Assembly (NCBI GenBank): GCA_019055375.1
Contig: JAHQIW010004666.1
Location: 231,650-295,649, forward strand
Reading direction: 5' to 3'
DNA from: Parelaphostrongylus tenuis
Taxonomy: Eukaryota; Nematoda; Chromadorea; Rhabditida; Metastrongylidae
Length of the DNA stretch: 64,000 nt
Shown here: piece after piece, positions 10,001 through 20,818 of the stretch
How the letters are laid out: each line of letters starts with the position of its first letter
How positions within the stretch are numbered: position 1 is the first letter of the stretch
The notes under the pieces: generated by a model
Told to the model about the DNA's origin: nothing
Database searches by the model: none
Seen by the model: the letters and a program-made list of their open reading frames with translations, nothing else
Program-made: the position numbers and the translations under genes

Positions 10001-12285
10001 TCAAATAGTGTAAAAAATTCTTCAGAATATAAAAGTGACACTTATCCCTTAGAAACTTTGTGAAGTCTGACGTCATAAGTAGAAAGTTCAGAAGACCTAC
10101 TATTTTCATGATATGCGTTCGACTTCTTTTCCATCCTTAGGTGAATTCAAATTGTATTTAGACATAGATTTCGATCAACTAAAGCTAAATTTCTAGCTAA
10201 AATACTGCTTAAAAAAACTTTTGAAGGTTGTGTGTTTACTCTTTTTCTACTATCAAATTTGAGTGTCATGCTTCTGTCCGAGCATATCACAGAAATTCGG
10301 AACTATTTCACAGAAATTACACAAGGTGTCTCGATTAACATTTAGAGACCAATGCCCTATTCGTGTAACTAACACATTTGATCAATGCATTGTCTCTGGC
10401 AGATCACGCTGTGAATCGAAATGAGCTCATGATAACTAATTTGTCCCTCTCTCACCTTCTCTTCACACATGATTCTCTCTTCACGCAAAATCTTCCTTGA
10501 TGAGCAAATTTTGTTAAGGCAGTTTTTTGTATAATCATGAGTGTAGAGCATATTTTTCCACTTGTGATGACCAGCACTGTACCTTTGTTGAATAAGTTTT
10601 TACTGCGCACAAAAAGTACAGTTAGCCAGTGTGCGACAAAACAAAGGATCGCAAAGAACATGAGTTGATTTCAAGTCACAATCAGCGAACCTCCTTTCTT
10701 CTTTTCCTACAGATGTGTGATGATCAACTCATATCGCATTTTATATCCTTATATATTCACTTTTTGAGTGAGAAAAACTAGAAACTAGATTAGATTGATT
10801 TTCAAAGTAAGACATGTGGTAGGAGCATTTTGCACACACTTCTAAATACAACGTTACGGAGCAAATACTTAAATGAACGAGAAAATAAACATCGCAAGAT
10901 TTGCTTTGAACTCCGTATCCGTTTAGACTTTTTTCGCAAAATCCAAAAAGCTAGGACAAACCTGAGAAAAACTTTGTTCTATCGTTCCATGAGTCTAGAC
11001 TCTGATTTTCATTCTGTGTTATCAAATAAAGCAGCTCTAAGCCTAAGTTTGAGAATTCTAAGACTATGCAGATAAGCATATGATCGTGCAAAGGAAATCT
11101 CGGAGTAACAGATCTGCATGTTTTATCCAAAGCTTTTTCATGACGAAGAAAAAAATGCCGAATTTATTAACAAAAGTCTCACGCAAGAACTGAGTGGAGA
11201 TAAAGGATGAGTCAACCCACGCGATCGATATTACAGGCATTTACACAACCTAGCCGACAAAAATGTGCATTGGGTGCGGAACCCAATTTTCTTTTGGCTG
11301 TTATAACAAAGTAAAAAAGTCTTTTTTTTTGCAAAAATCAAGCATTTCATTGAAATTGTCGCGATTTACACTTTTGGAAAATGACCTAAAGTCTGGGGCA
11401 AAAAGAGTTGTCCAATAAGGAACGGCCGAGTGTGAATATGATTATTTTGCTACAGCGCACTAAGACGTCCCTTTTAAAAACCAAGTACAGCACTGAAATA
11501 CTCTATCGAATGATTACTAGAACTTTTGAAAGAAGGAAGAAATGCGTTTTGCCAAAGGACTGAAAATAGGTACGGGAAACGAAAATGTGCCATAAATTTC
11601 GGAGCAGTGCACGATGTCCTGTATTCTGTGATATGCATACAAACTGTACATATATATATATGTGTATATGTATATGTATATATGTACATATGTATGTATA
11701 TGACATGGCATGCTTTCAGCTTCAGTTTTGGACAATCAGCTATTTCCTAGATGTCGGCAATATATAGTTTTTAAGGTCGAAGGAGATTCCGATCCGGACA
11801 CGGTATTCAAAGATGTATCAGCTGTCATAGACCACAGTTTACTCATTCAAGGTAAAAACCACACCTATCTGTGTAAGGTTTACTTCGCTACTCATAACGA
11901 TAGGTTTTCATGGATGTTTCAAGAGAAAAACGAGCCTATCATATAAGATCTAATAATCGAAGTCGAGCAGTGTTACGGAATTTCTAAAGACAAATGTTGT
12001 TATCACAGTGAACGTATTTTTTCATAATCTTCTTTGATCTTATGGAAAGGAATGGGTTCTGAAAATGCTCCCGTAAAAATTATTATGAGAAAAATTAGTA
12101 AAAAATTGTAGCACTCGATATTATTCCGTATTTTATCCGCCACTAACAATGTCATGAGTTGCAAAGGAATTCTCATAAGCTGAGTTTGATTCAGCATAGT
12201 CATAGATTCACAACCATACTAGTTTACAGGAGACGAGAGTGGCAACAATACTGAAGAAACGAAAAGAAGATCGACCAGCGATTAA
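2455..12285 (+). CDS. Two-domain adenylate-kinase-like protein (5' end missing)
   Basis: Adenylate kinases transfer phosphate between ATP and AMP. I join 15 phase-compatible exons: 2455-2562, 2754-2816, 2891-3019, 3082-3150, 3215-3290, 3352-3429, 6404-6490, 6549-6665, 6730-6816, 6944-7116, 7349-7465, 7598-7697, 8266-8363, 11776-11851 and 12230-12285 (TAA). They give 477 residues. Domain 1 is represented by its C-terminal half (NMALILDYDEKTLREHM, QRIKEFKQKTLPSAKYFDD). A Ser/Thr/Pro/Asn-rich linker of about 170 residues follows, then a nearly complete domain 2: P-loop GAPGAQKS, EGYPR in the AMP site, NLAILID, and a C-terminal VEGDSDPDTVF. The last residues are Lys/Arg/Ser-rich. In domain 2 the Gly before the P-loop Lys is Gln, and the first LID Arg (usual GRxDD) is missing, so activity may be weak. 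The N-terminal half of domain 1 is not convincingly present and probably lies left of the window. Family call is firm; small linker exons are less certain. Confidence 0.85.
3780..3930 (+). repeat. Dispersed repeat shared with 42.4 kb
   Basis: The phrases TTGAACGTCGTAGAACACTG, GTTGAGC and GAGGATAGCCTTACTG recur inverted at 42.39-42.51 kb with roughly 75 percent identity by eye. It is not recognised as a known element. Confidence 0.6.
4010..4045. repeat. (TA)n microsatellite
   Basis: About 18 TA dinucleotides without interruption. Confidence 0.98.
4695..4960 (+). mobile_element. tRNA-derived SINE, copy 1
   Basis: Begins GTGGCTCAGTGTTAGAGGTG, a box-A-like start, and contains a diverged box B (GTTCGAAGCTTCG). 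The tail carries AAGTCATTGTAAAGGCCAAA and GGTTTGATTAACGCTGAGAA. The same order of sequences occurs at 61.53-61.80 kb, so this is a dispersed family and not a tRNA gene. Confidence 0.75.
5031..5651. mobile_element. piggyBac-like MITE, 621 bp
   Basis: The left end is TTAA followed by CCCTTTGAGTGCGACAGCG. The right end, read inward, is CCCTTTGAGGACCGTGAGTG and is flanked by TAAA, one change from TTAA. TTAA target duplication with CCC-starting inverted ends is characteristic of piggyBac-type transposons. No transposase is visible, so it is non-autonomous. It is GC-richer than its surroundings. Confidence 0.65.
7826..8182. mobile_element. Foldback element with tRNA-like arms
   Basis: The left end (GTTGACTGATGTGCAAAACT, then CGGGAATCGAATCCGCACTT) is an inverted imperfect match of the right end (GTGCGGGATTGATTCCCGTC, then TTTTGTAAATCACTCAACAT). 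The arms are about 60 bases. Read on the - strand, the left arm contains box-A-like TAGTGCAACTGGTCAGC and box-B-like GGATTCGATTCCC, so the termini are tRNA-derived. Confidence 0.65.
8750..9400 (-). mobile_element. RTE-type LINE fragment, 3' end of the ORF, decayed
   Basis: The reverse strand carries AYAAEKWTLRKQDERLLCVI, ECAVERSMLGVSRISQMRER and, after frame changes, IKRSTGRPPTR and RRTLGYSC. These match the region after the reverse transcriptase in nematode RTE elements (SETWALRK..., LERTMLGIS, GRPPTRW). Several stops and frameshifts show it is dead. It lies inside the kinase-like gene's intron in antisense orientation. Confidence 0.8.
11648..11702. repeat. (TA/TG)n microsatellite
   Basis: Interrupted TATATA and TATGTATATG units in the last large intron of the kinase-like gene. 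Confidence 0.95.
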
Positions 12286-13769
12286 GAAGCAGCACTACCA
12301 ATTTTTCTTAGACACTATTGAAACGATTTATGAAGCAGATTGAATATTTGAGCAAAAGTGCTTTTATAGTACATTGCATCGAAGATAAGGTCCTTATACA
12401 AAAGGTGCATCTTATTAGGCAATTCTATGGGTTTCATTTGTCAAACTGTGAAATTTCAGTGCACCCATCATTAGTGAGGTGTTTTTCAACTTTTCATAGC
12501 ACCTTGCGATAATGCAAAACTACCTTTCTATTTGACTGTTCTTTAGACCTCCTTCAAGAACTTAGTACATTTGAACAGCATATTTCAAGCACTTCAGAAA
12601 TCTGATACACCAGAACTTTTCAGAGGTCTGATATACTATCGCATTATCTCAAAACTACGCTGAACAGCACTCTCCAAATAAACGAGATTGCGGTCAAAGT
12701 ACCAGTCGGAAAAAATTCTCGATATCCGTTAATCACTATAAGCCTTTACACATCAGTATTCCTTTTTAAAGCCTTTCTAAGTGGAATGCGGTTGAACAGT
12801 TTTCTACGTTACAGCGACATTAGAAGCTTACAATATGTGAAAACGAGTTTGGGATGTAGGTGGTTCTGCACGTTCACCAATGTCCATCTACCTGATACTT
12901 CAAATCTTATTTTTACCATAACTATACCTTAATAGCCAGTGTGGGCTTTAGTATCAGTTCGCTTATCAGTAAGAATAGTAGCAGGATTAACGAGGAAAAA
13001 ACCGTCACTTTGGTTGAGTTGATTCTAGAAGGTTCGTACTCTGGATTTGACTATATCTTGTAATGTAAATATCGCTTCCTTATAACCGCATTAAATGTAC
13101 GTTTATTCAAATTTTATCGTAAATGACCCTTAGTAAAGTTATAACAATGTTATAGAGTGTCAGATATTATTTGACTAGTAATCAACCGAGAATAGAAGAG
13201 ATCATGGAGAATTTTGCAGGAGAATTATTACATATAAAATGTATTTTACATTTTGCTGCATTTGAGTGGAATAGAATACTATAACAGCACTGTGTCGTGG
13301 ACATTCGGCCATTGTTTAGGGCGAGGTAACCTAGGCATTGAGCCTTCTCATGCAGGTGTTAGACGGGAGGTACCATATTCGTTTGCGCCTTAATGTTCGT
13401 TGCTTCGAAAAATTCACGAGGGCGATCTGGAGACGTTGATTGATACTCTGATGAATGGTTCGACGACGATGATGGTGCCTATAACCATTCAGCGTTATTT
13501 TGATGTTGGGTAAAAATATTAATTCAGTGCGAAATAAGTGAAAGAAGGGTATTAGCTTTGAGTACACGTATTGCAGTGATTAGAGATGCCTTGCAGTGTA
13601 GGCGGGGTCAGTGGTTCAATCCCGAAACTAGAGTCAATCAAAGCGTCTCCTATTTTCGCTTGAAAAAGAGAAACAGCTTAGTTTGGAGAAAAAAAGCTTG
13701 ATACATTGGTAATCCTACACGAGCAATTGATATATCAAAACCGAATGCTTTTTGTCTATCCTTTAAATT

Positions 13770-14390
13770 TTAGCAAAGTACAAAGTAACAAAAAAAATTC
13801 GGTACTTGTATGTCACAAAGCGATAAAGAAATACTCGACTTCATCCGCTGAACAAGAATTTCTCGTAACAGTATTAGTAATCATTGAAAGCTTAAATCCC
13901 TGGCTAGAGCTGTAATAGGCCGATTTTTCAGAGCACCTTTTTATAGCGTTGCAAAATCCAAGATAAAATTATGTTCCACACCTTACGCGCGCTTTCATTT
14001 TTCTCACGTGTATAATTAATTGGAACCACAAAAAGTATATGAATGTGTAGAGAAAGTTTCGTAATATCTGAGTCGATAGTTTTATATGGAGTTTCTTTCA
14101 ACGCGGATAAAAAATTCTAAGTTGAAAACAGGTTGCATCTTACATATCTAACTTGTGTCGATCGATCGCCCCGTTCCCTTCCCACCCTCCATCCCCTCAT
14201 GGGTTGGCCGGTAAGCAAGCACGCCGAATATGTGAAGCTCGATTTTGTTTTCCCTGCTACACTACAGTGGAACGGTCTTTTTCAGAAAATAAGCACAGCA
14301 TTAGAGTCAGTGTAACCTACGCTAGCGAATGATTACTGAGAATCTAAAGGAAGAGCTCTGTCCAGCGAGGTGTACATAATTTTATTTCGA
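13770..14390 (+). repeat. Long dispersed repeat, copy 1
   Basis: Collinear with 45.70-46.27 kb in the same orientation. Shared phrases include ACAAGAATTTCTCGTAAC-like text, GTCGATAGTTTTATATGGAG, TTGCATC..ACATATCTAAC, GCACGCCGAATATGTGAAGC and AAAATAAGCACAGCATTAGA. Similarity by eye is about 75-80 percent. Non-coding. Confidence 0.7.
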
Positions 14391-14833
14391 ATTTCGCAGT
14401 ATTATGAAAAAAAGTTCTAAGAAACCACTCACGGGTCCAGCGAGAGATTTCAGCTTTCGAATGACTACTAGCACAGTGAAAAGATCTTGTCCACCGAATG
14501 AGATCAAATATTCGTTTGTCGCCGTCTAACATACAAGTACCAAAATTACTTGGACCATGTTTCGAACTCTCTCATGTATTTACACATTTTTCCAAAGTGT
14601 TTTTATTCACTTAAATGCTTAAGTGACCGATTTGTACATGCTGCCTGTGTCTTAAAACTTCAAGCATTTCGTTTTCTTTCAATCGTCATCCATGGAAGCA
14701 ATGCAGTTAGTGTGTGGGTTCAGTTGCAGTGGAGGACAAATTTAGTGGCTTACAATTGGAAATTTTTGAACGGAAACAATTATTCCGTTTAATTCTTATA
14801 TGAACAGTTGGGAAGCACACCTACACACTTGCG

Positions 14834-14885
14834 CATATATATATACATATATATAAATATATGTTTATATATATTTATATACATA
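14834..14885. repeat. TA-rich microsatellite
   Basis: Interrupted ATATATATACATATATATAA units that can pair with themselves. Confidence 0.9.
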
Positions 14886-14890
14886 TGTAC

Positions 14891-14921
14891 GCAAAATTCC
14901 TTTTTAAATCAATCACTTAAG
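14891..14921 (+). repeat. 31-base exact direct repeat, copy 1
   Basis: GCAAAATTCCTTTTTAAATC followed by AATCACTTAAG-type sequence occurs here and again, identical over 31 bases, at 15069-15099. Both lie downstream of the LIM-homeobox stop on that gene's strand. Confidence 0.9.
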
Positions 14922-15068
14922 TGTGTCCAAAAGCCACAGATCAAATAGGTGCAAGTACTAGAGCGAGTCCATTCCTTACATCCATCTGCTTCTGAGTGCA
15001 AGTATATGGTCTTTTTCGCTTTGTGTTTAACTTCCTATCCATGATCTGTAAGTGGCAAGCAGCTTTGC

Positions 15069-15099
15069 GCAAAATTCCTTTTTAAATCAATCACTTAAG
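15069..15099 (+). repeat. 31-base exact direct repeat, copy 2
   Basis: Second identical copy, about 75 bases past the LIM-homeobox stop codon, probably within its 3' UTR. Confidence 0.9.
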
Positions 15100-15173
15100 G
15101 AACATCTGTGATGTATCCGAATTCTCTGATTACGCGAGAAGTAGGTAAATGTTGAGTAGCACAAGGCAAAAAA

Positions 15174-18100
15174 CTAATTATTAACCTGACAATCATGTAC
15201 GCCCGATGACACTATGGTTAAGGGCGAAATACTCGATCCGTCGCTGCCGTGCATAGAGCGTCGAAACTTTGCTCGGGCATTTTGGAACCACACCTACGAA
15301 ATAATCGAAGAATGCTGAATGTTAAGTACCAACATCACATCATTAGCAGAAAAAAACTTTTGCCTACCTGTAGAACACGCTTAGTTAGGCCAGTTTTTTG
15401 TGCCAACTGTTTGAGATCTTTCGCATCAGGATTATGATTTAGATTGAAGTATTGTTTCATTGTTCGCAGTTGATGGTGCTTGAATGACGTTCGCATTCGT
15501 TTCGATCGACTGTGTGTCGGCTGTTCATCTTCAGCATAATCTAGGCAACTGGTTATATGCAGCACACTTATTTTCAGACGCAACTCCCAGAGCATCACAT
15601 TCAAAGTGCATAAAGCAGATGTTCATTACTGATGATTTGCATACGGATTAACGCGGGTGATTCGTTTGAAACTTGAGATCAGGTGGTATCAGTCACCGCA
15701 ACCACCTGGTGCATGAATGGGGATAAGTGGCAGTGGTTGACATAGAACTCCATTCTACTTTTGACGTGCAGTGATCAACTAGAACAAATGAAAATCTTCG
15801 CTCTTTTATACCTTCAAATGAATGGTTTAGTAATTTCGGTAGCCATTAAGACGGGCTCATATTTTTGTGTTGAGCACGAATACTTGCATATTTTATAATT
15901 TTTGAAATCCATAAAATTGGTAAGCGCAGATGCAGACCTGGCTCCGTTTCCACTTCATCCCATGCGCTACTCTTTCATACATATCCGATGCTAGTAGTTG
16001 TTTATGATTCTCTTAGCTTCCAGTTAGGAATAGCACACGTTCCACTCAATCAGGACGTTGGCGGCGAGGAAAATCGATAAAATACGGTGGCACTTAATAA
16101 GGCCAATCGCTATACGGTAACGAAGTGCAAACGGCGATGTGTCGTTGTCAGGAACTGAGCTGGGAGTAACATTCACGCATGATGAAAAACCACAATAGTG
16201 AACGACTGGACACGATAAATGACGAGTCTTTGACACAGCAACAAACTTATCTTCACAAAATTACCATCAAATTCACCTTCTTGTTCGTCAGAATCGTCTT
16301 TACGCTTCACCAGTGCGCTCTGCTCGTCCAGTTGTGGTATATCGTAATGAACTGAAAAAAAAAGGAAACTAACTATCAATAGTTCAGCCAACAGAATTTT
16401 AGATGTGTTCTGATAAGTAAAACTTGCTTTGACAAAATATTTCGCAGTGCTCAGACATGGTGAAGATGTCACCAACGTTGAGCGGAATACCGCAAACCTA
16501 TAACGGTGCCGAAAAAGATAGTCGTAGCTTTTTATTGCAAACATAGAAGGCAAGTAACCAGTAAAATTGGCTCACAACACATGAAAAACAGTGTACATGA
16601 AAGAATGCGTCTCGAGCTCGCATCACAACGTCGTCACTCTCAAGGAATAATCGGCACTTGGCACACGACTTGCGGAATTTCCTGGAATAACACTGTTCTA
16701 TATAGATAGAATTTGATGTCGTCATATTCAGAACCACGTGTCATATTGTACAAAATATAGAGCGAAAAGCTACAGCGAGAAGATAGTTCTAATGTTCCTT
16801 GGCTGTTTTTCTTTTTAGTTTAAAATTTTTGGGATATCACTCTAGCTACGGATGAATTTCACTTTACTATTTGACACAAAGGTGGTTGAAGAAGTCGTTA
16901 GAAAGAGATATACACGAAACCGTGCTGAAAATGTGAGAGAAAACCTACGACTTGTAGTCACGACGGCACAGTACCAATCCATCTCTCACATAGCACGTCG
17001 TTTCAGACGACAATACACAGTGACATAGAACGCAACGCAAACACTGAGGATGGTATGGACGGCATTCGAGTACCAGAAAATATTGCCCCAGAATAGGGTG
17101 ATGGCACGCCGAACATACTTCTGTAAATTTTTTCGTAATGAAACTGCTTTTCTTTCCCTTGTGTCCTCCTCTTTTGATCATTCTACAAAAGGATGGAAGT
17201 GTATTTCGGTTTTCTCGATAATTCTTTGTTGAGTAACTCAACTATTTGTAAAATGATAAGTAAACTAATTTCTAAAACACGTAGGCATAAGTAAAGCATC
17301 CTGAAACTCCCACTCAAAGCATATGAAATATGATTTCGATAGCATTTCTCGTAGAAGATTATAGAAACTCGTTAAATTTGGTTAAATCAAATTGGAGTTT
17401 GTGAATGTTGGGTCATTGACGAAGGCATTTTGAGTACTTGATCCTGAGCAGTTCACTTACTGAACGATGGGCAAGATGTCTCTAATGGTTTGCTGCTAAC
17501 CAAATGTATTTTACAATCGGATTCTGCACTCGCCCACACTATAAAGCTTCCGTTATAGGCGGCGCGCACGTGTGATACACAAGCGGTAATGATTCGTCTC
17601 GACTCCAATTAACGCGAGCTGAGCTCGGCATACGGTAGCATTCTCCTCTTGCCACCGCTAACTAATTTCTAATATTCAGTGCTTGTGAAAGATTTTATAT
17701 TTATAACTACCAAAAGATACTACTCGTTTGAACTTTAGCGTTCAAAATGAGCCAACAAAGGCATTGGTCTTATAAGTTTTTTCGAAGTTATAAAATGCTT
17801 TAGTATACAAAATTAGAGCAAAACGGTGGTTTGAAAGAGTTTAGGAAAAAAAGTGGGTGAAATAGATCAAATTCATTTGACACAACATTGAATAAAAAAT
17901 GGTTTGAGTGAAACAGTATAAATGCTTTGATTACTTAAAATCCAAAAAGGAAAACAAGCAAAAATCCAATCACGAGTACAAATTTCTTGGTGGAAAATAG
18001 GAGTGGCGATCAAACATGAGTGAATGAGAGCAAAACGTGGCTCATAACGTCCTTGATAAGAGATGAATGATAATGCTTTCGACTCCAATCAATCGCTATC

Positions 18101-19022
18101 TCAGATAACTCTAATAGACCTCAGTTTTAGAGTTTAACTGAGAATCACTTTTTTGGTATCACAATATAGTCAAATGTTTTCACATAAATGAAAAGGATGC
18201 TTGGCTAAAGATCCTGTCTTGGTTTATCGTTGGTATTTCGTAACTTGTTGTAACAGAGAGAGCAAAAAAAAAAGCGAATTTAGGAGGAATATGTCAAAAG
18301 CTCAAAAATAAATGGCACCTCACCGTGCGATGAGCCGAATACGCTGGCAACAAGACTTGAAATCGTTTGAGGTGAAGTGCTGCATACCGGCTGTTGAACT
18401 ACTTCTTCTGTACTTGTCACGGTGATCATTGGTCGACTTCTTTTCAAAGTTCGAATTCTGTATCGAGTTCTTCTTAGAAGGGCACAATCATTCTGGTGAG
18501 AAATGGGATCTGTAAAGACAGTCTTGTTTGGGACGAGAAGACATACTACTTAATTATTGAAGAGGTTTGGCACTAAAATATTAGGCAAGCGACGAGTTTT
18601 GTTCAGTGAATACAGACTGGTACAGTGGATATGGAGGATTACTAGGGGATTACTGACTGATTTCCACATCGCGATTGTCGTTTCGAGAGTTGAATGTGTT
18701 TCTGCCACATTGGGGTCAATGAAGAATGCTTTAGACTGCTAGCAAAGTAATGATTTCTTTCATATTTATTGGTATTCATGGAAAAAATTGATCGAACATA
18801 TCCATAATAAGGCAACAAAGTTCAAGAATGAAAATGGAAATCAATGATTGACTACGAAAAAAGCCATTATGGTGCACAGAAATTCAAAAAGAATGCTCGC
18901 CCACACCAGATTTTAGAGGATTCCCTGGCAACTAGATTTTGACTTACATGAAATTCTTGAGGGGAATTCAACTGAGGAAAGAGCATTTCATGGCTATTTT
19001 CAATATGAAATTCTTCTGTCAT
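15174..19022 (-). CDS. ttx-3: LIM-homeodomain transcription factor, LHX2/9 (ttx-3) class
   Basis: Nine exons join in phase: 19022-18948, 18492-18324, 17120-16952, 16681-16576, 16497-16428, 16351-16265, 16205-16116, 15540-15368 and 15293-15174 (TAG). They encode about 352 residues. LIM1 (CSAC, YHPQCLRC, CVLCHC, LCRRD) begins near residue 83. LIM2 follows (CAKC, FHVHCFSC, VVCGIP, FCQIH). The homeodomain starts at KRMRTSFKHHQLRTMK, reads NHNPDAKDLKQLAQKTGLTK, and ends VWFQNARAKFRR across an intron; this is the LHX2/9/apterous signature. In C. elegans this class is TTX-3, which specifies AIY interneurons; the same role here is inferred. Only about 27 residues follow the homeodomain. MTEEFHIENS is chosen as the start because its exon ends in a strong GTAAGT donor; an in-frame upstream ATG at 19097 is an alternative. 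Exon 1 is the least certain exon. Confidence 0.9.
16352..16427 (-). other. Probable GC-AG intron inside LIM2
   Basis: The exon ending at 16428 joins the exon starting at 16351 in the LHX-like frame (FCQIHYDIPQLD) only if the intron begins with GCAAGT. Using the nearby GT at 16423-16422 would break the frame. GCAAGT is the usual consensus of the rare GC-AG intron class, and the acceptor is a long T run followed by CAG. Confidence 0.7.
17121..18323 (-). other. Intron 2 of the LIM-homeobox gene
   Basis: Non-coding between exon 2 (ends CAC G, GTGAGG donor) and the LIM1 exon (TTTACAG acceptor). It is AT-rich with a more GC-rich patch at about 17.52-17.66 kb. In C. elegans early introns of ttx-3 carry autoregulatory elements; I did not recognise a specific site here. 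Confidence 0.5.
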
Positions 19023-20692
19023 ATTTCGAATGGCAGAAATACATAAAACATACCCGGTTTGAACAATGCAGTTCGCCCAATATATATCGAGCATCAAACA
19101 TAAAATTTCGCTTTCGCTGTTTTTCCAGCGGCTGACGTGAGATCGCTGCCACTCTGCTTATAACAGGTCAAGTAATGAATGCTTCGTCCTCATTGCGCAA
19201 TCGACAATTGACCAGCGGACATCCAAAATACAAACAAAATTATGGCACTTCTGTCATAAGAAAATACTCTATGATTGTCCAATTCACCCGCTAGGAAAAT
19301 CGCTCACACCTGTACAGTATTGAGGGTGACTAATTGCATGCGATCATGTGTGGCCAGCTTCCCAGCAGACACTGCATGAACTCTTGTTGCCAATTAGTTA
19401 CACGGGTGAAATTCACACAATAATCAGCCAATTACCACGATAAAATAACTTCGATTACGCAAGAATTTAACTGAATTGAAAGCTGAATTTCGAAATTTGC
19501 CGGAGAAATTGCTCGTTCCTGTGTGCAGTAATCGCAATGTGACTAAACCATCTATGGAACAATAAAGCAAAGGACTAGGCAAAATAGGAAATGTTGCGGC
19601 AAAGCCTTCGACTACGGTAGTCGACACTAATTGGGAGGAGCATAGGGAGCGCCAAAGCGTTCAGCACGCAGACAACACCAGTGGGGCTGCGAGTGAGGTG
19701 TTGAGAGGAAGGATAGGCGGGTGAGCAGATGAGGGATTAGAGTTGCCGTGACAAACAAGTCAAAAGCGTATCACATTCGCTCCATGGGATCGTGACGGAG
19801 GACTGAACAAGTTAAGCAAGCGAATTCAGGGTCGCCATCTTTTACAACGTGCATTAGCGGTCTACCGGCCTGACAGCCTGAAGGGTCAACTTCACAACTG
19901 TGTCAATTTTGTAACAACTCAAAAGACCGACTTTCTTTGAATCTCGACATGTTACTAATATGAAACTGTAAAAATGAGAAGAATAGCTTATGAATTACTC
20001 TTTATTTTGAGCTTCACGAGGTCGGTATCTTTTTCCCGATTGCTTGTTCCTCTTTTCGGTCGATGGGTTTTCTTGGTTGCTTATGACTGACGTTTCAGCA
20101 AATACGCCTTCTTTAGAGCCGTGTAATCCAGTCTAGGGATTCTCCAAGTCCCTAATTTAGGTTATGTGCCAATTTTGTGCATGTGATATTAAGCTGATTC
20201 GATGAGGACATCATCTGAAGAGTATTTTCGGTTTCCGTGGAAAATTTTTAAAAATTGGGGAATTTTTTCAGTGCATTTGAAGAGTGACTTTGCTTTCAAT
20301 TTCGGGAAAGCAACCTAACAGATAACATATGAAGCTTTCATTCTAGGTATTGTTACTATAGGAATAGATTATCGCTCAACATTTCATCATCGATTAGCTG
20401 TAACATCCGTTCCAATGCTGCTTATTGGAAATGGACTAGTTTCCTCAAAAGCTAACTACTTTTTTTTAGCGAATAGTGCAGGTTCAAACTCTAAATTTGC
20501 ATTGGTAGTTGATCTAATAGCGCATTTTCTCGAATCAAGTGATTTGTCTATTCGTTGAACTTCAATTCTTATGAATAAGATATCAATTGACAGACAAGAA
20601 TGCTGGTTCAAATTCGAAACACATTTGACTAGATTTTGTTGCAATATTGCTGATATAAAAACACAAGTGACTTTTCAACCACCTGCTTTTTA
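19023..20692. other. Intergenic region between two - strand genes
   Basis: It lies upstream of the LIM-homeobox gene and downstream of the CLIK-repeat gene, so it probably holds the ttx-3 promoter. I see no core promoter motif or trans-splice acceptor that stands out. A dispersed repeat with a CGTTTC-type motif lies at 19.94-20.13 kb. Confidence 0.4.
20088..20115 (-). other. Hammerhead-like motif, dispersed family, degraded
   Basis: The - strand reads CTAAAGAAGGCGTATTTGCT then GAAACGTCAG, sharing the 58.37-kb motif with two changes. Upstream similarity to that copy continues for about 160 bases. Confidence 0.4.
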
Positions 20693-20698
20693 TTTATT
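20693..20698 (-). terminator. Polyadenylation signal AATAAA
   Basis: AATAAA on the - strand lies 121 bases past the TAA assigned to the CLIK-repeat gene and supports that terminal exon. Confidence 0.5.
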
Positions 20699-20818
20699 AA
20701 CAACGATTTTTCATAGCTAGGAAGACTTGACTCCAGGTGCTGTGTATCGATAAGATCAGAATGTTATAGAATTCTAGGGATGTTTCCACATTCTGTAGAC
20801 CATAGTCGTGAATTTCAT

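Larger units (their letters stand above)
8364..11775 (+). other. Large intron of the adenylate-kinase-like gene
   Basis: The exon ending in ILRV at 8363 and the exon starting VEGDSDPDTVF at 11776 join in phase 0 and restore the family's usual C-terminal strand-helix. The intervening 3.4 kb contains a reverse-strand RTE LINE fragment (8.75-9.40 kb) and a TA/TG microsatellite near 11.65 kb. Nothing else coding was recognised. Confidence 0.6.
12286..15173. other. Intergenic region with repeats
   Basis: This separates the convergent adenylate-kinase-like and LIM-homeobox genes. AATAAA occurs at about 12676, some 390 bases after the kinase stop. The region contains the first copy of a long dispersed repeat (13.77-14.39 kb), a TA-rich microsatellite (14.83-14.89 kb) and a 31-base direct repeat. 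No coding exon was recognised. Confidence 0.4.
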
